DNA of 64,000 nucleotides from Apostichopus japonicus (taxonomy: Eukaryota > Echinodermata > Holothuroidea > Aspidochirotida > Stichopodidae). The notes under the pieces are model-generated. The model saw only the letters and a program-made list of their open reading frames with translations, had not been told where the DNA came from and ran no database searches. Location: assembly GCF_037975245.1 (NCBI RefSeq), contig NC_092570.1, positions 3,504,001-3,568,000 of the forward strand. The letters are read 5' to 3'. A program made the position numbers and the translations under genes. Shown here one piece after another: positions 12,601 to 23,520 of the stretch (position 1 is the first letter of the stretch; every line of letters begins with the position of its first letter).

Positions 12601-13579
12601 CTTCTGTCTAGTTTACCTGTTTCTTCCGTTTTCGTTCCATCTGTCTTTGAAGAAGGTCCTGTAAGGACCAGGCATGAGCTTTCTCCGAGAATTCACGGAA
12701 TATCAGTGATTTCTTTTCTACCTTGGGGACAAAAACTATTATCCTAACACACTGAAGCATACGCAAACTGGAGCCTATAGTTGCAAAGTTCCGTGATTTT
12801 TTTTTTACCCCAGGCTCATACCTGAAGGACAAACTTTTATGGCCTTAAGTTTTTTTCTGTACTTCCACGATTGTGTTTCTTTACAGGGAGATGTCCGATA
12901 CCGTTTTGACAAAGTGTCTTAACTTTCATGGACAAATCAAAGAAGAAGTAATGGTATAATTGGGATCTCCAGATTGTTGATCAGCCGGAGTTCATTGGTA
13001 AAGTATATTGTAGTAGAATATGTCTCATTTTTAAAATAAGGATGATTTCTCATAAAGGCAGTCACCACAACAATTTCTTCAGCTTTCACAAGAGCAGCCC
13101 CCCAAGGCAGTTTTCAAAATTGGGAAAGGGCACCAAGGCAGTTGTGAGAGAAGACACACATATATATAGAAGTGACAGAAAACTGGGATGTATCTCTCAC
13201 TTAGTATTTTTATTTTAAGTGTATTCTTAGATGTTCGATCAATTAGTTAAATAGTAATGTTTAGGGGACATTATGACAGAGAAGAATGACGTCGTAGAAA
13301 TGAACTGGTGTATTCTTAGGCAAATTTAGGCTCTAACTAGGTCTACATTCAAATTTGTGCTAATTACTTCAATTTATTTCTTTGTGAGAGTTGAAACAAA
13401 AGCAGAGGGGAGGGGGGAGGGGGCGGGGGTGTACAAGGAGGGTGGAGTGTGGGGTGTACACTCCCTGAATCCAGCCCTGGTCTTTTGTTCATTGTTGTAG
13501 ACATGTCCTCATCTCTTGATCATATTTACCAAGAGTGTAATGATGAGGAATTGAATTGATCATCATCTGGAGTAAGATT
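9611..13579. other. long stretch without a recognisable gene
   Basis: About 4 kb of AT-rich single-copy DNA. Open frames here are 60-76 residues long, lie on both strands and show no known domain. Two acceptor-like sites precede short open pieces (after TTATCTGACAG near 10890 and after TTTCTTTACAG near 12885). The pieces are too short to identify and have no supported partner exons. A G-rich run lies at 13405-13435. Confidence 0.45.
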
Positions 13580-14060
13580 TTAGTAGTTACTGGTCAAGTT
13601 AATTAAAGCATGGAATGCGTCATTTTGGGTTTTAACTGTAGCAACGTCCATCTTGAAAGTCGTAAAGAAGTTTGTGCAGCTCATTTTTAGCTGGTTGTTT
13701 ATTCCTTTTTCTTTCTACCTGAATTTTCAGAATGTTGATGTTACACCCTTCAACTAATTTTGTCAATCCCTTCACTTGCCTTACAAAGTCACTTATCCTC
13801 ATCGTTTTTTTTGCTTTCTTTTCAGAACAAGGAGGGAAATCTTGAATAAAATATTATCAAAGCGACAAGCCCAGAAATGAGTTTGGGTCCATGGCATTTG
13901 GAAATGAACACTGGTAAATGCATCCAATAGGTTCTACAATGAATTTCTGTTCACAATTTGTACGTACAGAGGAATTCTGTGTCTCTCATATGTTTGAGGA
14001 TTCCACTATTACAAATTAAGCATTCTTGCATATATTAAAATCTGTAATTTCCTTTGGAAT
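13580..14060 (+). repeat. diverged tandem duplication, copy 1
   Basis: Contains in order TACTGGTCAAGTTAATTAAAG, a pyrimidine tract ending in TTTCTTTTCAG near 13825, a short A-rich open piece, and a downstream segment (TTTCTGTTCACAATTTGTACG to GCATATATTAAAA). The same order recurs at 14350-14775. The piece after the acceptor can be read as a short basic peptide ending at TGA near 13880, as a terminal exon would be, but the gene it might belong to is not identifiable. Confidence 0.55.
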
Positions 14061-14132
14061 TTGCAGGGTAACACCAAAACTTGCTCTTCATTCTTGCTTT
14101 GTTATTGTATGTATTTATGTATTTTAGATCCT

Positions 14133-14345
14133 CCTGCAATCAGGAACTCGCGAAAAAGCCTCATTGGCTTATCAAAGCCGCAAGCTGACCGAAGTCAGTC
14201 TCTTACATTCATATTTAACGTCCATGATTATGAATTGTTAATTGTCAACAACTCTGTAACTGGACGACATACATTAATCTGGGAGTGACTCAAACCGGGG
14301 ACCTTATGATTGAAGGGGACCTTATGATGACGGGGACCTTATGAT
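14133..14345 (-). mobile_element. tRNA-derived SINE, family 2, decayed copy
   Basis: The reverse complement matches the SINE at 49749-49995: AGGAACTCGCGAAA, CGCAAGCTGACCGAAG and TTTAACGTCCATG are shared in the same order. The tRNA-like head is degraded into CTCAAACCGGGGACC. It ends beside three short tandem copies of GGGGACCTTATGAT (14297-14345). Confidence 0.7.
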
Positions 14346-14349
14346 TGTT

Positions 14350-14775
14350 ATTGGTCAAGTAATGCATCATTTTGCTAGGTGATGGGAGATGATTAATTTC
14401 CTTGCTCTTTGATCCATCCTGTAATTTGAAGCCCCTGGGAATCATTACACTTTTAAACCGAAATTTGTTAATGTTGGTATTGAGAGTGGCACAAATTTTA
14501 CTGTCTTCAAAATGAGTTATCCTCATTTTCTCTCCTTTTCAGAAAAAAGGAAAAAAGGTTGAAATTAGCAAGAGGTGACAGGATCTCCAAGCGCAAGGAT
14601 GAGATGTACTTCATGAAGGTGCAAATGACGAAACTGCAATTTATGCTTCCAAGAAGTTTTCTTACTTGAGTTTCTGTTCATCATATGTAGGTACAGAGTA
14701 ACTGTGTTGTCTCCTATACATTTGAGGATTACCTCTATTCCAACTTAAGCCTGATTCTAGCATATTTAAAACATA
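14350..14775 (+). repeat. diverged tandem duplication, copy 2
   Basis: Partner of 13580-14060. TATTGGTCAAGTAATGCATC is followed by an acceptor-like tract (TCTCCTTTTCAG near 14541), a Lys/Arg-rich open piece ending at TGA near 14668, and the shared downstream segment (GTTTCTGTTCATCATATGTAGG to AGCATATTTAAAA). The duplication surrounds the SINE at 14133-14345. Similarity is greatest in the flanks and low in the open piece. Confidence 0.55.
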
Positions 14776-14844
14776 ATAAATAAAAATAAAATAAAACTGC
14801 TGGCAAACTGCATAGATCCACTAGAGAGCCTGTGTAAGAGAATG

Positions 14845-15030
14845 TCTAAAAGTAAGTTGGCCTGTTGTTTCGATCCTAGCAGGATCTTTTTCAAAGGCTA
14901 AATGACAAGTAACAGTAACAGAAGGGACGAAAACACCCAGAGAATACAGGCAGGTTAATGAGCATGGTGAACACAAGGGGATTAGTAGGGGATTAGTAGA
15001 CAAGGGATGGAGAGAAGAAAGAATATATAA
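14845..15030 (-). mobile_element. palindromic-core dispersed repeat, copy 1
   Basis: AAAAGTAAGTTGGCCTG, then TTTCGATCCTAGCAGGATC, then CTAAATGACAAG, then AACAGAAGGG, then GGTTAATGAGCATGGTGAAC and GACAAGGGATGGAGAGAAG. The same blocks in the same order occur at 58003-58200. The core alone recurs at 63138-63232 (opposite strand) and, altered, at 53118-53200. The GATCCTGCTAGGATC palindrome followed by GAAAC is a repeat signature. The element class is unknown; a Penelope-like or retrozyme terminus is possible. Confidence 0.75.
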
Positions 15031-15955
15031 AACATTTTAATTACATTTGGAAGTGTGCCAAAGTTGGGAGTGGAAAGGGTAGGCAATGGGGGGGGGGGGA
15101 GGGGGAGTAGTGAAAGGGAGAGAGAGAGATTGGAGGTATAAGGAGGACATTGTTGTGTTACTTCACATGTGTAAATGAAGGACTAACATATCTGGTATGC
15201 ATTTTACCACAACACAAAATGAGTAAGGTACTTTGCACTAAAATGAAATACGTATAAGCAGGTTTTGTGCAAAGGATGATGTCCTTTTTTTATTATTTTG
15301 ACGGAAAGCAAAATTTGTAAACTTCAAAACTGCTAGACTAAATCTTAGCCCTAAATTGATCTCTGTGGGACTGACCTTATCACAAAAAAAAAGTCTTTTA
15401 ATCCCCGTCTGTTTTGAAATGGTCAAGGTACGTAGGTGGTATAATAAACATCTGTATTGGAATTTGGGATCTTGAGAAAAAGGGAAGGAATGTTTCTTGC
15501 GCCTGCCATATTTTTAGAGCATTGTAATCAAACATAACCGGCCTCAGTTAGAAAAATTCAGGTTTTATGTATTTGCTACCTAAAGTTATATGAAGTCACT
15601 CAATTACATGGTCAAGTGGAAGTTTAACGTTGTGCAATTTCTTTGACTTGCATACTCAACTCAATCATTTTTTTATCAGTAACGGTAAAAACTTTATCGA
15701 CATATTTACTCGACTCTTTTGCAATCGATGCTTTAATATTGACCTGCAACACAAATTAATAGTCTCCATACTAGAGGATGAACTGCGTTTTGGTACTTAT
15801 TTACTCCAATTGGTAATGGTAAGGGTCGTTATTCCTTTATTCAGATGTGTTCCAAACTTGGCTTAAATGTCTTAAATTCCTCCTACCTACTGCTGTCCCT
15901 ATTCAGCATCTCCATTGGGTTCTTTGGTGTCATTTTAACATTCTGTTATGACCTA
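15031..15955. other. no recognisable gene
   Basis: AT-rich DNA with a G-rich run at 15085-15110. Short frames on both strands lack recognisable domains. Confidence 0.5.
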
Positions 15956-15959
15956 GGAG

Positions 15960-16725
15960 TGAAATAATAATCACTTTGATTAGATTTTTCTGTCTAGCGT
16001 ACAGGCTTGTATGTTTGGGGTTGTTGTCTTGCAGTAGCCTGAATCAGTCGGGGTAACACTACCGTCAAAATGGTACCAATGCATCTCGGAAAATGTCTAC
16101 AAAAAAACTCTTTGCGCATGATTCCATCGAATATGACTATATTCGTGGCCCCTCTCTTTGATATACCTGCCCAAACATGCAACTTGTAAGGATGTTTGGG
16201 TCTCCCGTTCACATTTCAGTCTAATGCAAACTCTCCCGTGACTGTCTAATTCAATAGTGCTGCACTTATCGGTAAACACGACGTTGTGGTAGGATACCTT
16301 CTGGAGGGCTAGCTCTCGAACATGGATGAGACGCTTTACTTGGATGGCATGTCTGATGCGTGGTGCGTTTTTAGTCTTTTCACAAATCCAGCCAAGTTCA
16401 GCCCGCTTCTATTTCTTGGACTGTAGAAGTGCATATATCGAACCCGGTTCTTTGCCAAAGTTCTCTTCTTAAGTCGGTTGAAGTTAGCTCCCCATTTTCC
16501 TTCAATAGTGCATGAATAATTTCACCGCACTGGGCCGTCATAATCTTTCTTCCACCTCTTTGCCTGTTACGTACGTTTCCTCTGGCATGAAACCTGGTGA
16601 TAAAGTTTGCGACAGAATTTCTGGATATAACAGTGCCAACATCTCTTGGCTCTTTCCATACGGCATAGGGACGTTTCTACTGTAGTATCACAGCTCTTAC
16701 TACTTTTAACTGAATTGTCGGTGAA
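15960..16725 (-). pseudogene. Tc1/mariner transposase pseudogene
   Basis: The minus strand shows successive pieces of an IS630/Tc1-type DDE transposase in shifting frames. First comes a helix-turn-helix-like part near 16500-16670 with a basic linker (RNRQRGGRKIMTAQ). Then comes the first catalytic aspartate region (VVFTDKCS near 16270). Next is the HVWAGISKRGATNIVIFDG motif at about 16100-16165, and then the second catalytic region (LQDNNPKHTS near 16013-16042). Each piece is in a different frame from the one before it, so several indels have broken the gene. The third catalytic acidic residue and the C-terminus are absent. Terminal inverted repeats were not identified. The family assignment is firm; the element is dead. 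Confidence 0.88.
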
Positions 16726-17019
16726 ATTAAACAACCTGGCATCTTTAACGTTTTAAGTTCTCTTGGGCGTTACCTACGAGAGAGTGATTCTCTGGACTGG
16801 GACACTCTTAAGTCTTAACACCATTATTCACCAGACTCCAAGCGCGTCCGCACATCACCATAACAACCTTTTAAAAATCTTACATAGATCTATTAAATTA
16901 AAATTTGATCGCTTCAAACAGGTTCTTCACCTAGCTTCATTCACTGATTTCAGAATTTGTTCTCAATCTCTGACAATTACCCTTAAATTGGCCCTTTTGT
17001 TTGGTTTGTTTGTGTGGGT

Positions 17020-17500
17020 AAATGAGCAGGATACTCACTTATACTTTCATAGTTTGTTACTATCTTGTTGTCTAAAACATGAATCAATGACTACAGAGCT
17101 CAGGAAACTAACCCAATTTTGTTAATCAAAACTTGCTAGGTATCAAAAAAAAACTATCAGTTCTTACTCATTCTTTGATAAATGAAACATTCCGTATCTG
17201 AGAGATTTTCTTAACCACAAAACGCCCCCATTTGCCATCCATAATCAACTTTATTTCATTATTTTCTTAATGGCCAATTATCACAACCAAAAAACAATAA
17301 AAAATGACTAATACTTTGATAGTTTGTTACTATGGAAGGATGTTCTCTTGTCCTCTAAAGTAGGAAATCAATGACTATCAAGTGCAGCACTGGAAACTGA
17401 TGTTTTTTGAAACACTTGCCGTTAGGCCTATCATTGAAAAAATATGAATACTCACTCATATTTTGATAAAATTAAGGAAACACTATGGCTATAATTAAGG
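17020..17500 (+). repeat. diverged ~280 bp tandem duplication
   Basis: TACTTTCATAGTTTGTTACTAT, ATCAATGACTA and GGAAACT at 17040-17110 recur in order at 17310-17400, and TACTCA...TTTTGATAAA recurs again near 17450. The intervening open frame at 16763-17125 has no recognisable domain. Confidence 0.45.
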
Positions 17501-17727
17501 TATTATCATTTGCTTTGCATGGATGGTGTGGCATATATGTCTATTTCTTAAATCAATTGCAGCATGCAACCTCTTCCACTCACTCACTTCTGCCTGTGGA
17601 GAAGGCTGAGGCATAAGAAGTTTTCTTATGCCGAGGCATAAGAAAAAAACCAATCTCCTTATCTCACACAGCCTGTTAACATCAAGCTGCTGCTTATTCC
17701 CTAATGGGAAGTATTTCCATTAATTGT

Positions 17728-18394
17728 TCATGGACTGAAAAAAAATGCGACATCAGTTTTTGTGCCATTATCGCCCCATCCTGATAATAATTGTGAAATA
17801 AACTTATCTTCGTCATTGAGGGCTCCCAAAGCTCCTCCGATGGCATTGGATACTGAGGGTGGTGTAGAATAAACTTCCGCAGGGTGCTGAACTGTTTGGT
17901 GCTCTACAGAAGTCGCGCGCTCTGAAGGTCGTTCCCTCAATGCCTTTATTTCATGTTCCTGCTTCTGCAGTTGTTCCTGTTGCTGCTGAAGCAGAAGTTT
18001 TATCTTCCCCATGCGCACATCAAATTTGTCTTCAAGCCATTTCAAATCTGGTGTCGCAAATCCCTGAGCTTGTTAGAGGTGGAGTGCAGTTTAGCCATTC
18101 TTCCAGTACCTTCGGTGGAGTTCCTGCAGATGATATGTCTTCCACCGCATCAAACAAGGCCATCGTGGCTTGGCCAGCACAGTCCGGAGCCATCAGTTTG
18201 GTCCTTACGTGGTTGTCTCTAGGTGGGGCCTCCCCTATTACTATTCTGGATGCCATCTGTGAACAAGTTAGCCAAAAATTATCATCATTTGTTTTGGAAC
18301 ATACTGTACCTGTGTTTAACCAAAACTGTCTTCTGCTGGATTGATTTTTCCACTGCACCTTTCTTGTTCTTTGGCCGTTGTCCGTTTGCCTCAA
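17728..18394 (-). pseudogene. unidentified broken ORFs, Gln-rich coiled coil
   Basis: Two overlapping minus-strand frames lie next to each other. The upstream piece (18394 to 18032) is about 120 residues with no recognisable domain. The downstream piece (18045 to 17728) contains a Gln/Glu/Lys-rich heptad stretch (KIKLLLQQQQEQLQKQEHE) typical of a coiled coil. They appear to be one reading split by a frameshift. Their position downstream of gypsy gag copy 2, on the same strand, suggests retrotransposon sequence, but this is inference. Confidence 0.3.
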
Positions 18395-18865
18395 CTGGGT
18401 CCTTCAAAACAAATAGAAACACAATACCAGCAATTTTGCAAGGCAATAACTTACTACTGAACTAAAGGTTCTAAATCCATCCGAGCTAGACTCTTTTTTT
18501 GCGTAGGTTTACTCCCCAGCATTTTACAGTGGAGTGAACTGAAGCAAGTAAAGTGCCTCTCAGTAACTTTTTTTTCACCTTCCTTTTAGATCCTCTTCTC
18601 TCCTTTCAACCTTCTTTTTCTTTTACAGCATTGGTAACATTCGGAGGAGAATGTTCGATCGATAAATGGCAATAACCCTTTGTCAATAATATCCTTATAA
18701 AAGTCTGATTTCATAATGTGACAAAGGTACTTAAGGTACAGTACCTGCATAATGCATATTTCTTGTTAACCACCTCTTCTTCTATTTGCAATTTATGAAG
18801 TGAGCCCTCTTTTTAGCCCTTCATCCCTTGTAGCTTCAGCGAGCCTCCCTTTCAGATTTGTCCCC

Positions 18866-19434
18866 CTACCGGGTTGGAATGACGGATCCTTTCAGCACAA
18901 TACGATCACATAGATCTATCAACTCCAGAGAACATGTCACCAAGTCTTCATCTTCTTTTTGCCGGTACGAGAAGAAACGCTGTTGCAGCTGGGCAATGCT
19001 TTCCCCTTCTCCAAACACCTTCGACAAAATACTGAAAATAACCTCTGGATTCTCCAGTGCAGCATCTCCACGGCCTGCGATCTCTCTCCTGGCCTTCCCC
19101 CCAAGATGATCTACGATGTAGTTCGCCTGTTCCTTTTTGGTCAACCGCCTAGCAGCTATCTGCCCTTTGATGTCTCTAATCCACTCTTCAATTCTGGGGT
19201 CTGTAGGGCGTTGAGGTTCTCGCGAAACCTTTCAATTCTTCGGTTAGCTGATACGTACACCGTACGCTGATCAGGGGACGCAGCACCATCTCCACAAGTT
19301 GTACCGTCCGATTGAGTAACTTTCTTCTTTAAAGCATCCACCTCGGCTGCAGCCTTCAAGGATTTTGTCTGTTTTCTCACTAAGGCGTCCTTTAATGCAA
19401 CCAGTTCCAGTTTTAGCTGGTCTACCTCTGACAT
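18866..19434 (-). pseudogene. gypsy gag remnant, copy 2
   Basis: It begins MSEVDQLKLELVALKDAL (ATG at 19434) with a coiled-coil N-terminus. It then breaks frame near 19160 and continues as a capsid-like region (KKEQANYIVDHLGGKARRE, then LQQRFFSYRQKEDEDLV) ending near 18866. A near-identical paralogue lies at 20375-21027, with the same block order and the same kind of frame break. A leader and a primer-binding-site candidate precede it (19583-19600). It belongs to the Ty3/gypsy gag type: no enzyme motif is expected, and none is seen. Confidence 0.72.
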
Positions 19435-19582
19435 CTTGTCAGCTATACAGTATACCGTTGGTCCAACTAAAATCAGCAATATAGTACAGTCTTTACAGAA
19501 AATGGATTCGATCCTACCTTGTCTACTGCAACCTTTTCGAACATGCCATCTTGAAGAGGGGTTCAGTTCTGCACACCGGAAT

Positions 19583-19600
19583 CCTGCCGACTACGCCAAA
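19583..19600 (-). promoter_or_regulatory. candidate primer-binding site, gypsy copy 2
   Basis: On the minus strand TTTGGCGTAGTCGGCAGG follows a TCACA end, at the expected place between a 5' LTR and the gag leader. The identical motif occurs at 21166-21183 in the sister copy. Confidence 0.5.
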
Positions 19601-19603
19601 TGT

Positions 19604-20160
19604 GACCAAGCAGGGGGTGGGGTAAATGATTGCACAACAAGCTTTCTTCTTTGTCTCTATCATTTAATGCTATCCTGGTGTTAACCGAACTGAAACCTTT
19701 AAACAAATAAAAAGAAAGAACAATACATAAAAACAAGCTCACTTAACAAGATAAAACAGAGCTTTTAACAAAATGACTCCTATTTACAATGCTATGAATC
19801 AACACATATAAGTACAGCAAATCTTATAAAGATCTTGGCAGTGATGATTACATACAGTCTGACTTTATTAAACAGCTGATGGTATAAAGGCAATTGTACG
19901 ACAGAAAACATGTGAACGGGGATCCGCAAATGAGGTTTCCCTCCTTACTTCCAATATGCATGAGTTTTATTACCTTCCCTTTAAAAGATTCCACAAATGG
20001 TGGTAATACCCCTTTAAATACTGAACAATAGTAAACATGGTGTTTCCTGTCTCTATGCTGTTTACATTAACATCTATTAAGTAATGTTGAAAACTGGGGG
20101 TGTCCCTTTAAATAATCAACAACTCTATGACATCAATTCTCATAGCATCTGAACATTAAA
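19604..20160 (-). repeat. probable LTR-derived sequence of gypsy copy 2
   Basis: Sequence 5' (on the minus strand) of the candidate primer-binding site. Its first ~85 bases match those at 21186-21270 beside the sister copy, then the two diverge. It lies where a 5' LTR should be. The LTR's outer end could not be placed. Confidence 0.4.
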
Positions 20161-20163
20161 TAC

Positions 20164-21027
20164 AGCACGATTTAAAACAATTCTTAATTAGCTCCTCAAT
20201 CTGCTTTTGTTGAGCCATGATTTGAGCACTCTGCCTCTCTACAACTTCAGCCAGAGGTTTTTCTGCTTTAACTTCCTCCACAGCTCCATATCTTGTCGTC
20301 TTACTAACTTTTGTCTTTCTGTACCATTCAAGAGCCTGGTCCCTCGTCTCGAAGAAAATCCAATTCTGACCTTTCTAGGTTAAGGCGCCGCAGTTCCCTC
20401 TTAAGCCCTTCATCCCTTGTGGCTTCAGCAAGTCTCCCTTTATGTTAGCCTCCCTACCGGGTTGGAATGACGGATCTTTCAACACGATTCGATCATATAG
20501 ATCCACCAACTCCAGAGAGCACGTCACCAAATCCTCATCTTCTTTTTGCTTGTGGGAGAAGAAACGCTGTTGCAGCTGGGCAATGCTTTCCCCTTCTCCA
20601 AAAACCTTAGACAAAATGCTGAAGATAAGCTCTGGATCCTCCAGCGCAGCATCTCTACGGCCTGCGATTTCTCTCCTGGCTTTTCCCCCCAAGATGATCT
20701 ACTATGTAGTTGGCCTGCTCCCTTTTTGTCATCCGCCTAGCAGCTATCTGTCCTTTGATGTCTCGAATCCACACTTCAATTCTGTGGTCTGTAGACCGTT
20801 GAGGTTTCTCACGAAACCTTTCTATTCTTCTGTCAGCTGAAACATACACCATACACTGACCAGCAGACGCAGCACCATCTCCATTAGTTGCACCGTCCGA
20901 TTTTGGTAGCTTCTTCTTTAGAGCCTCAACCTCGGATGCAGCCTGCCTTCAAGGATTTCGCCTGTTCCTTCTCTAAGGCCTCTTTCACCGAAACCAGTTC
21001 CCGTTTTAGTTGGTCTACCTCTGACAT
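20164..21027 (-). pseudogene. gypsy gag remnant, copy 1
   Basis: The ATG at 21027 begins the same MSEVDQLK-type start as the copy at 19434. Frame breaks lie near 20950 and 20700. The capsid-like segment VFGEGESIAQLQQRFFSHKQ is intact at about 20530-20600. A frame change near 20375 leads into a C-terminal Glu/Lys/Gln-rich tail ending in a stop near 20164. It lies upstream of, and in tandem with, copy 2, about 1.6 kb apart from PBS to PBS. No zinc knuckle, protease or reverse transcriptase follows, so this is a truncated 5' half. Confidence 0.72.
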
Positions 21028-21165
21028 CTTGTCAACTATACCATCAGTCCAACTTAAATCAGCAATACTCTGTCTACACAGAAAAATGGATTCAATCCTA
21101 CCTTGTCTACTGCAACCTTTCCGAACATGCCATCTTAAAGAGGGGTTCAGTTCTAGACACCGGTA

Positions 21166-21183
21166 CCCTGCCGACTACGCCAA
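21166..21183 (-). promoter_or_regulatory. candidate primer-binding site, gypsy copy 1
   Basis: Minus-strand TTTGGCGTAGTCGGCAGG directly after a TCACA end, as in the copy at 19583-19600. This is inferred from position and from the duplicate. Confidence 0.5.
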
Positions 21184-21429
21184 ATGTGACCAAGCGGGGG
21201 GCGGGGGAAATGATAACACAACACGTTTTCTTCCTCGTCTCTATCATGTAATACTCTCTTGGTGTTTACCGAACTGAAACCCCTCTTCAAAGCACAACCA
21301 ATTCTCTCTCTACGAGGTCATCACTGCACTGGTAGACTCTTTAATTGTCATAAAACAATACTACTGACAGTGGCCATTGGCAAATGCCATAAATCTTGAG
21401 TTTTGCAAAAAAACAAATTGTTACTGTCC

Positions 21430-22090
21430 TACTAGGCCCACTGAGTACCGAGCAGGCTACGCAAGTTGGGTTCGTAACTAACGAGTCTGGTTTGAATGTC
21501 GCTTGCTGTAAGGAATTTTTCGGTCACCATTGTCACTTGGGACCTGTTGTCTATAAGGCAAGTAGTGAGGACGCCATCAATGAAAATATCAATTGTTAAA
21601 TAGTCCCCTACAAATTTAGTTCTTATGTCCTGTTTTGGTTTCCTTTGTTGTAAGGAGCGAGCCTCTTGTTGACAACACATCCGCCATTTGGCTCGCAACA
21701 GTGGATTCCATTAGTTTAATGGATTCTGTGATGATTGGGATTGCTGTTGTCCACTAGTAGCAGCAGCTTTTTTCCGGCACACCCTTTCAATATGTCCTGC
21801 AATTTTGCAAAACCTACATATAGGTCGCCCTTCAGGGGTTTACTGGTCATTAGGTCGACCCGGGTACCTGTTTGTTTGGGGTGGGGCTGTCTGTAGCTTG
21901 GCTACCTGCTCACACAGGTCCTTAACTGTCTGCTCGATACCTCTCTGCCATGACGATAACTGTAGTTGCAGAGAGGACACATCGCTCAAGGCACCATCTC
22001 TCTGTGAGCGCTGATCTGCTTTCACTTGGCTGTGGAGTACCGGTGGTTCTGTCAGAAACTCCTGCTCCAGGTGAAGTGCCTCTTCTTTTA
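21430..22090 (-). pseudogene. gypsy gag zinc knuckle + protease remnant
   Basis: Minus-strand pieces in order: a coiled-coil-like stretch (22025 to 21840), a CX2CX4HX4C zinc knuckle reading CRFCKIAGHIERVC near 21795-21840, and an aspartic-protease-like segment (LTIDIFIDGVLTTCLIDNRS near 21560-21620). The protease catalytic triad DTG/DSG is replaced by DNR, and stops and frame changes separate the pieces. It lies between the hAT remnant and the LTR side of gag copy 1, so it was probably cut off from its reverse transcriptase by later insertions or deletion. Confidence 0.7.
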
Positions 22091-22319
22091 GCTCATTAAA
22101 TGACTATTAACGATGTTCCCAGCTGTGGAAAACACTCTTTCCGCTGGTACAGAGGTTGATGGAATGCCTAAATAACACCTGGCAAGTTTTGCCATGGTTG
22201 GGAATTTCCCACCATTTTTTTTGCCACCACTTGTTTAGAATTCAGTCCCTTTGCTCTTGTTTCTGAAGCATGTAAGCTTCAAATTCGCGTTTGACAATGT
22301 CTGCGGCAGTTTCATCGGT

Positions 22320-22605
<286 letters not shown>

Positions 22606-22760
22606 GAATCTGACATGAGGAAGTCCATTGCTGTTGCATTCTTTTTCACAGCTGGCTCTCCTATGTCATCATCAGGACGATCGTGCTCGTATTGGAGGGC
22701 CAGATCTACTATTAGGGCGTCATACGCTGCCTTTCTTGAAGTCTCATCCAGAAATTTCAT

Positions 22761-22815
22761 GTTCTTGAATCTAGGCCAGTGTTCTTGAATCTAGGTTCAA
22801 GAACACTGGCCTTCG
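22761..22815. repeat. short duplication plus palindrome
   Basis: GTTCTTGAATCTAGGCCAGT is followed directly by GTTCTTGAATCTAGG and then by its inverse, TTCAAGAACACTGGCC. It breaks the hAT reading frame. It resembles a template-switch or hairpin-repair scar. Confidence 0.75.
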
Positions 22816-22969
22816 TTACCATGTCGTCCTCGTCCCAGTGAAATCTCTGATGGATATCGGCGGCAGTAGCTTCGTTGAATGATACAATCGCGCGGTAATC
22901 TTCATCTGTAGGTGTCAGGTGTTTAGATGTCATCTTCAGCAAAACGGGCCGTACACATGATATGCTGGT

Positions 22970-23153
22970 TGTAGTAATAATGACGACGACTGATTCATTT
23001 AATTACACCTTTAATGAGGTTTTAAACAACAAAACACAACCAGCAAAACGAACCCAAGTATATAACATGTATAAGGCAGAATAATACATGGAAGGCCGTA
23101 AAGGCCAAAAACACATACAGCTAAGATTAACAATATAATACAATAACACCACA
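22970..23153 (-). repeat. short gypsy LTR (184 bp)
   Basis: On the minus strand it starts TGTGGTGTTATTG and ends ATTACTACA, giving TG...CA termini. ATTAAA near its end could serve as a poly(A) signal. A polypurine tract (AGATGGGGAGAA, 23154-23165) abuts its 5' end, and an integrase C-terminus lies immediately upstream, so this is a 3' LTR. It is inserted beside, or has replaced the upstream part of, the hAT remnant. Confidence 0.65.
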
Positions 23154-23213
23154 TTCTCCCCATCTAAAAGAGAAACCAGAAAAACACTTGACAACGTTCG
23201 ACATAGAAGTATG

Positions 23214-23520
23214 TTAAAGGTCCAAACGATCAGGAGGTTTACCTTTCCTCGCTGAACGCCTCATGCTTAAAGTCTCTTTTACAGCCAAACTATCCTCAGC
23301 TTCACAACCCACTGGGATAGAGCCTTTTTTATCAACACTTGGGGCTTCCTCAGTTAAATGCCTACTATCAACTAAAAGTTCAGTTCCATTTCCGCCCTTA
23401 GGCCCTCCCCTGAGGTCATTATTCTCTACCACACCAACAGGGGCTAGATGACGGAGTGAGACTGTCGATTCTCTGCCGTCCTGAAAACGGACATGAGCAT
23501 ACTGGGGGTTAGTGTGGTAT
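23214..23520 (-). pseudogene. gypsy integrase C-terminal fragment
   Basis: The minus-strand reading contains YAHVRFQDGRESTVSLRHLA (near 23440-23510) and ends RRSARKGKPPDRLDL with a stop at 23214. The FxDGRExTVSxRxLAP segment and the basic RRSxRxxxPPDRL end are typical of the C-terminus of Ty3/gypsy polyproteins. Upstream pol is absent beyond 23520, so this is the 3' stump of an element whose LTR lies at 22970-23153. Confidence 0.7.

Noticed and set aside
16763..17125. 120-codon plus-strand frame
   Set aside because: No recognisable domain, and it overlaps a local duplication.
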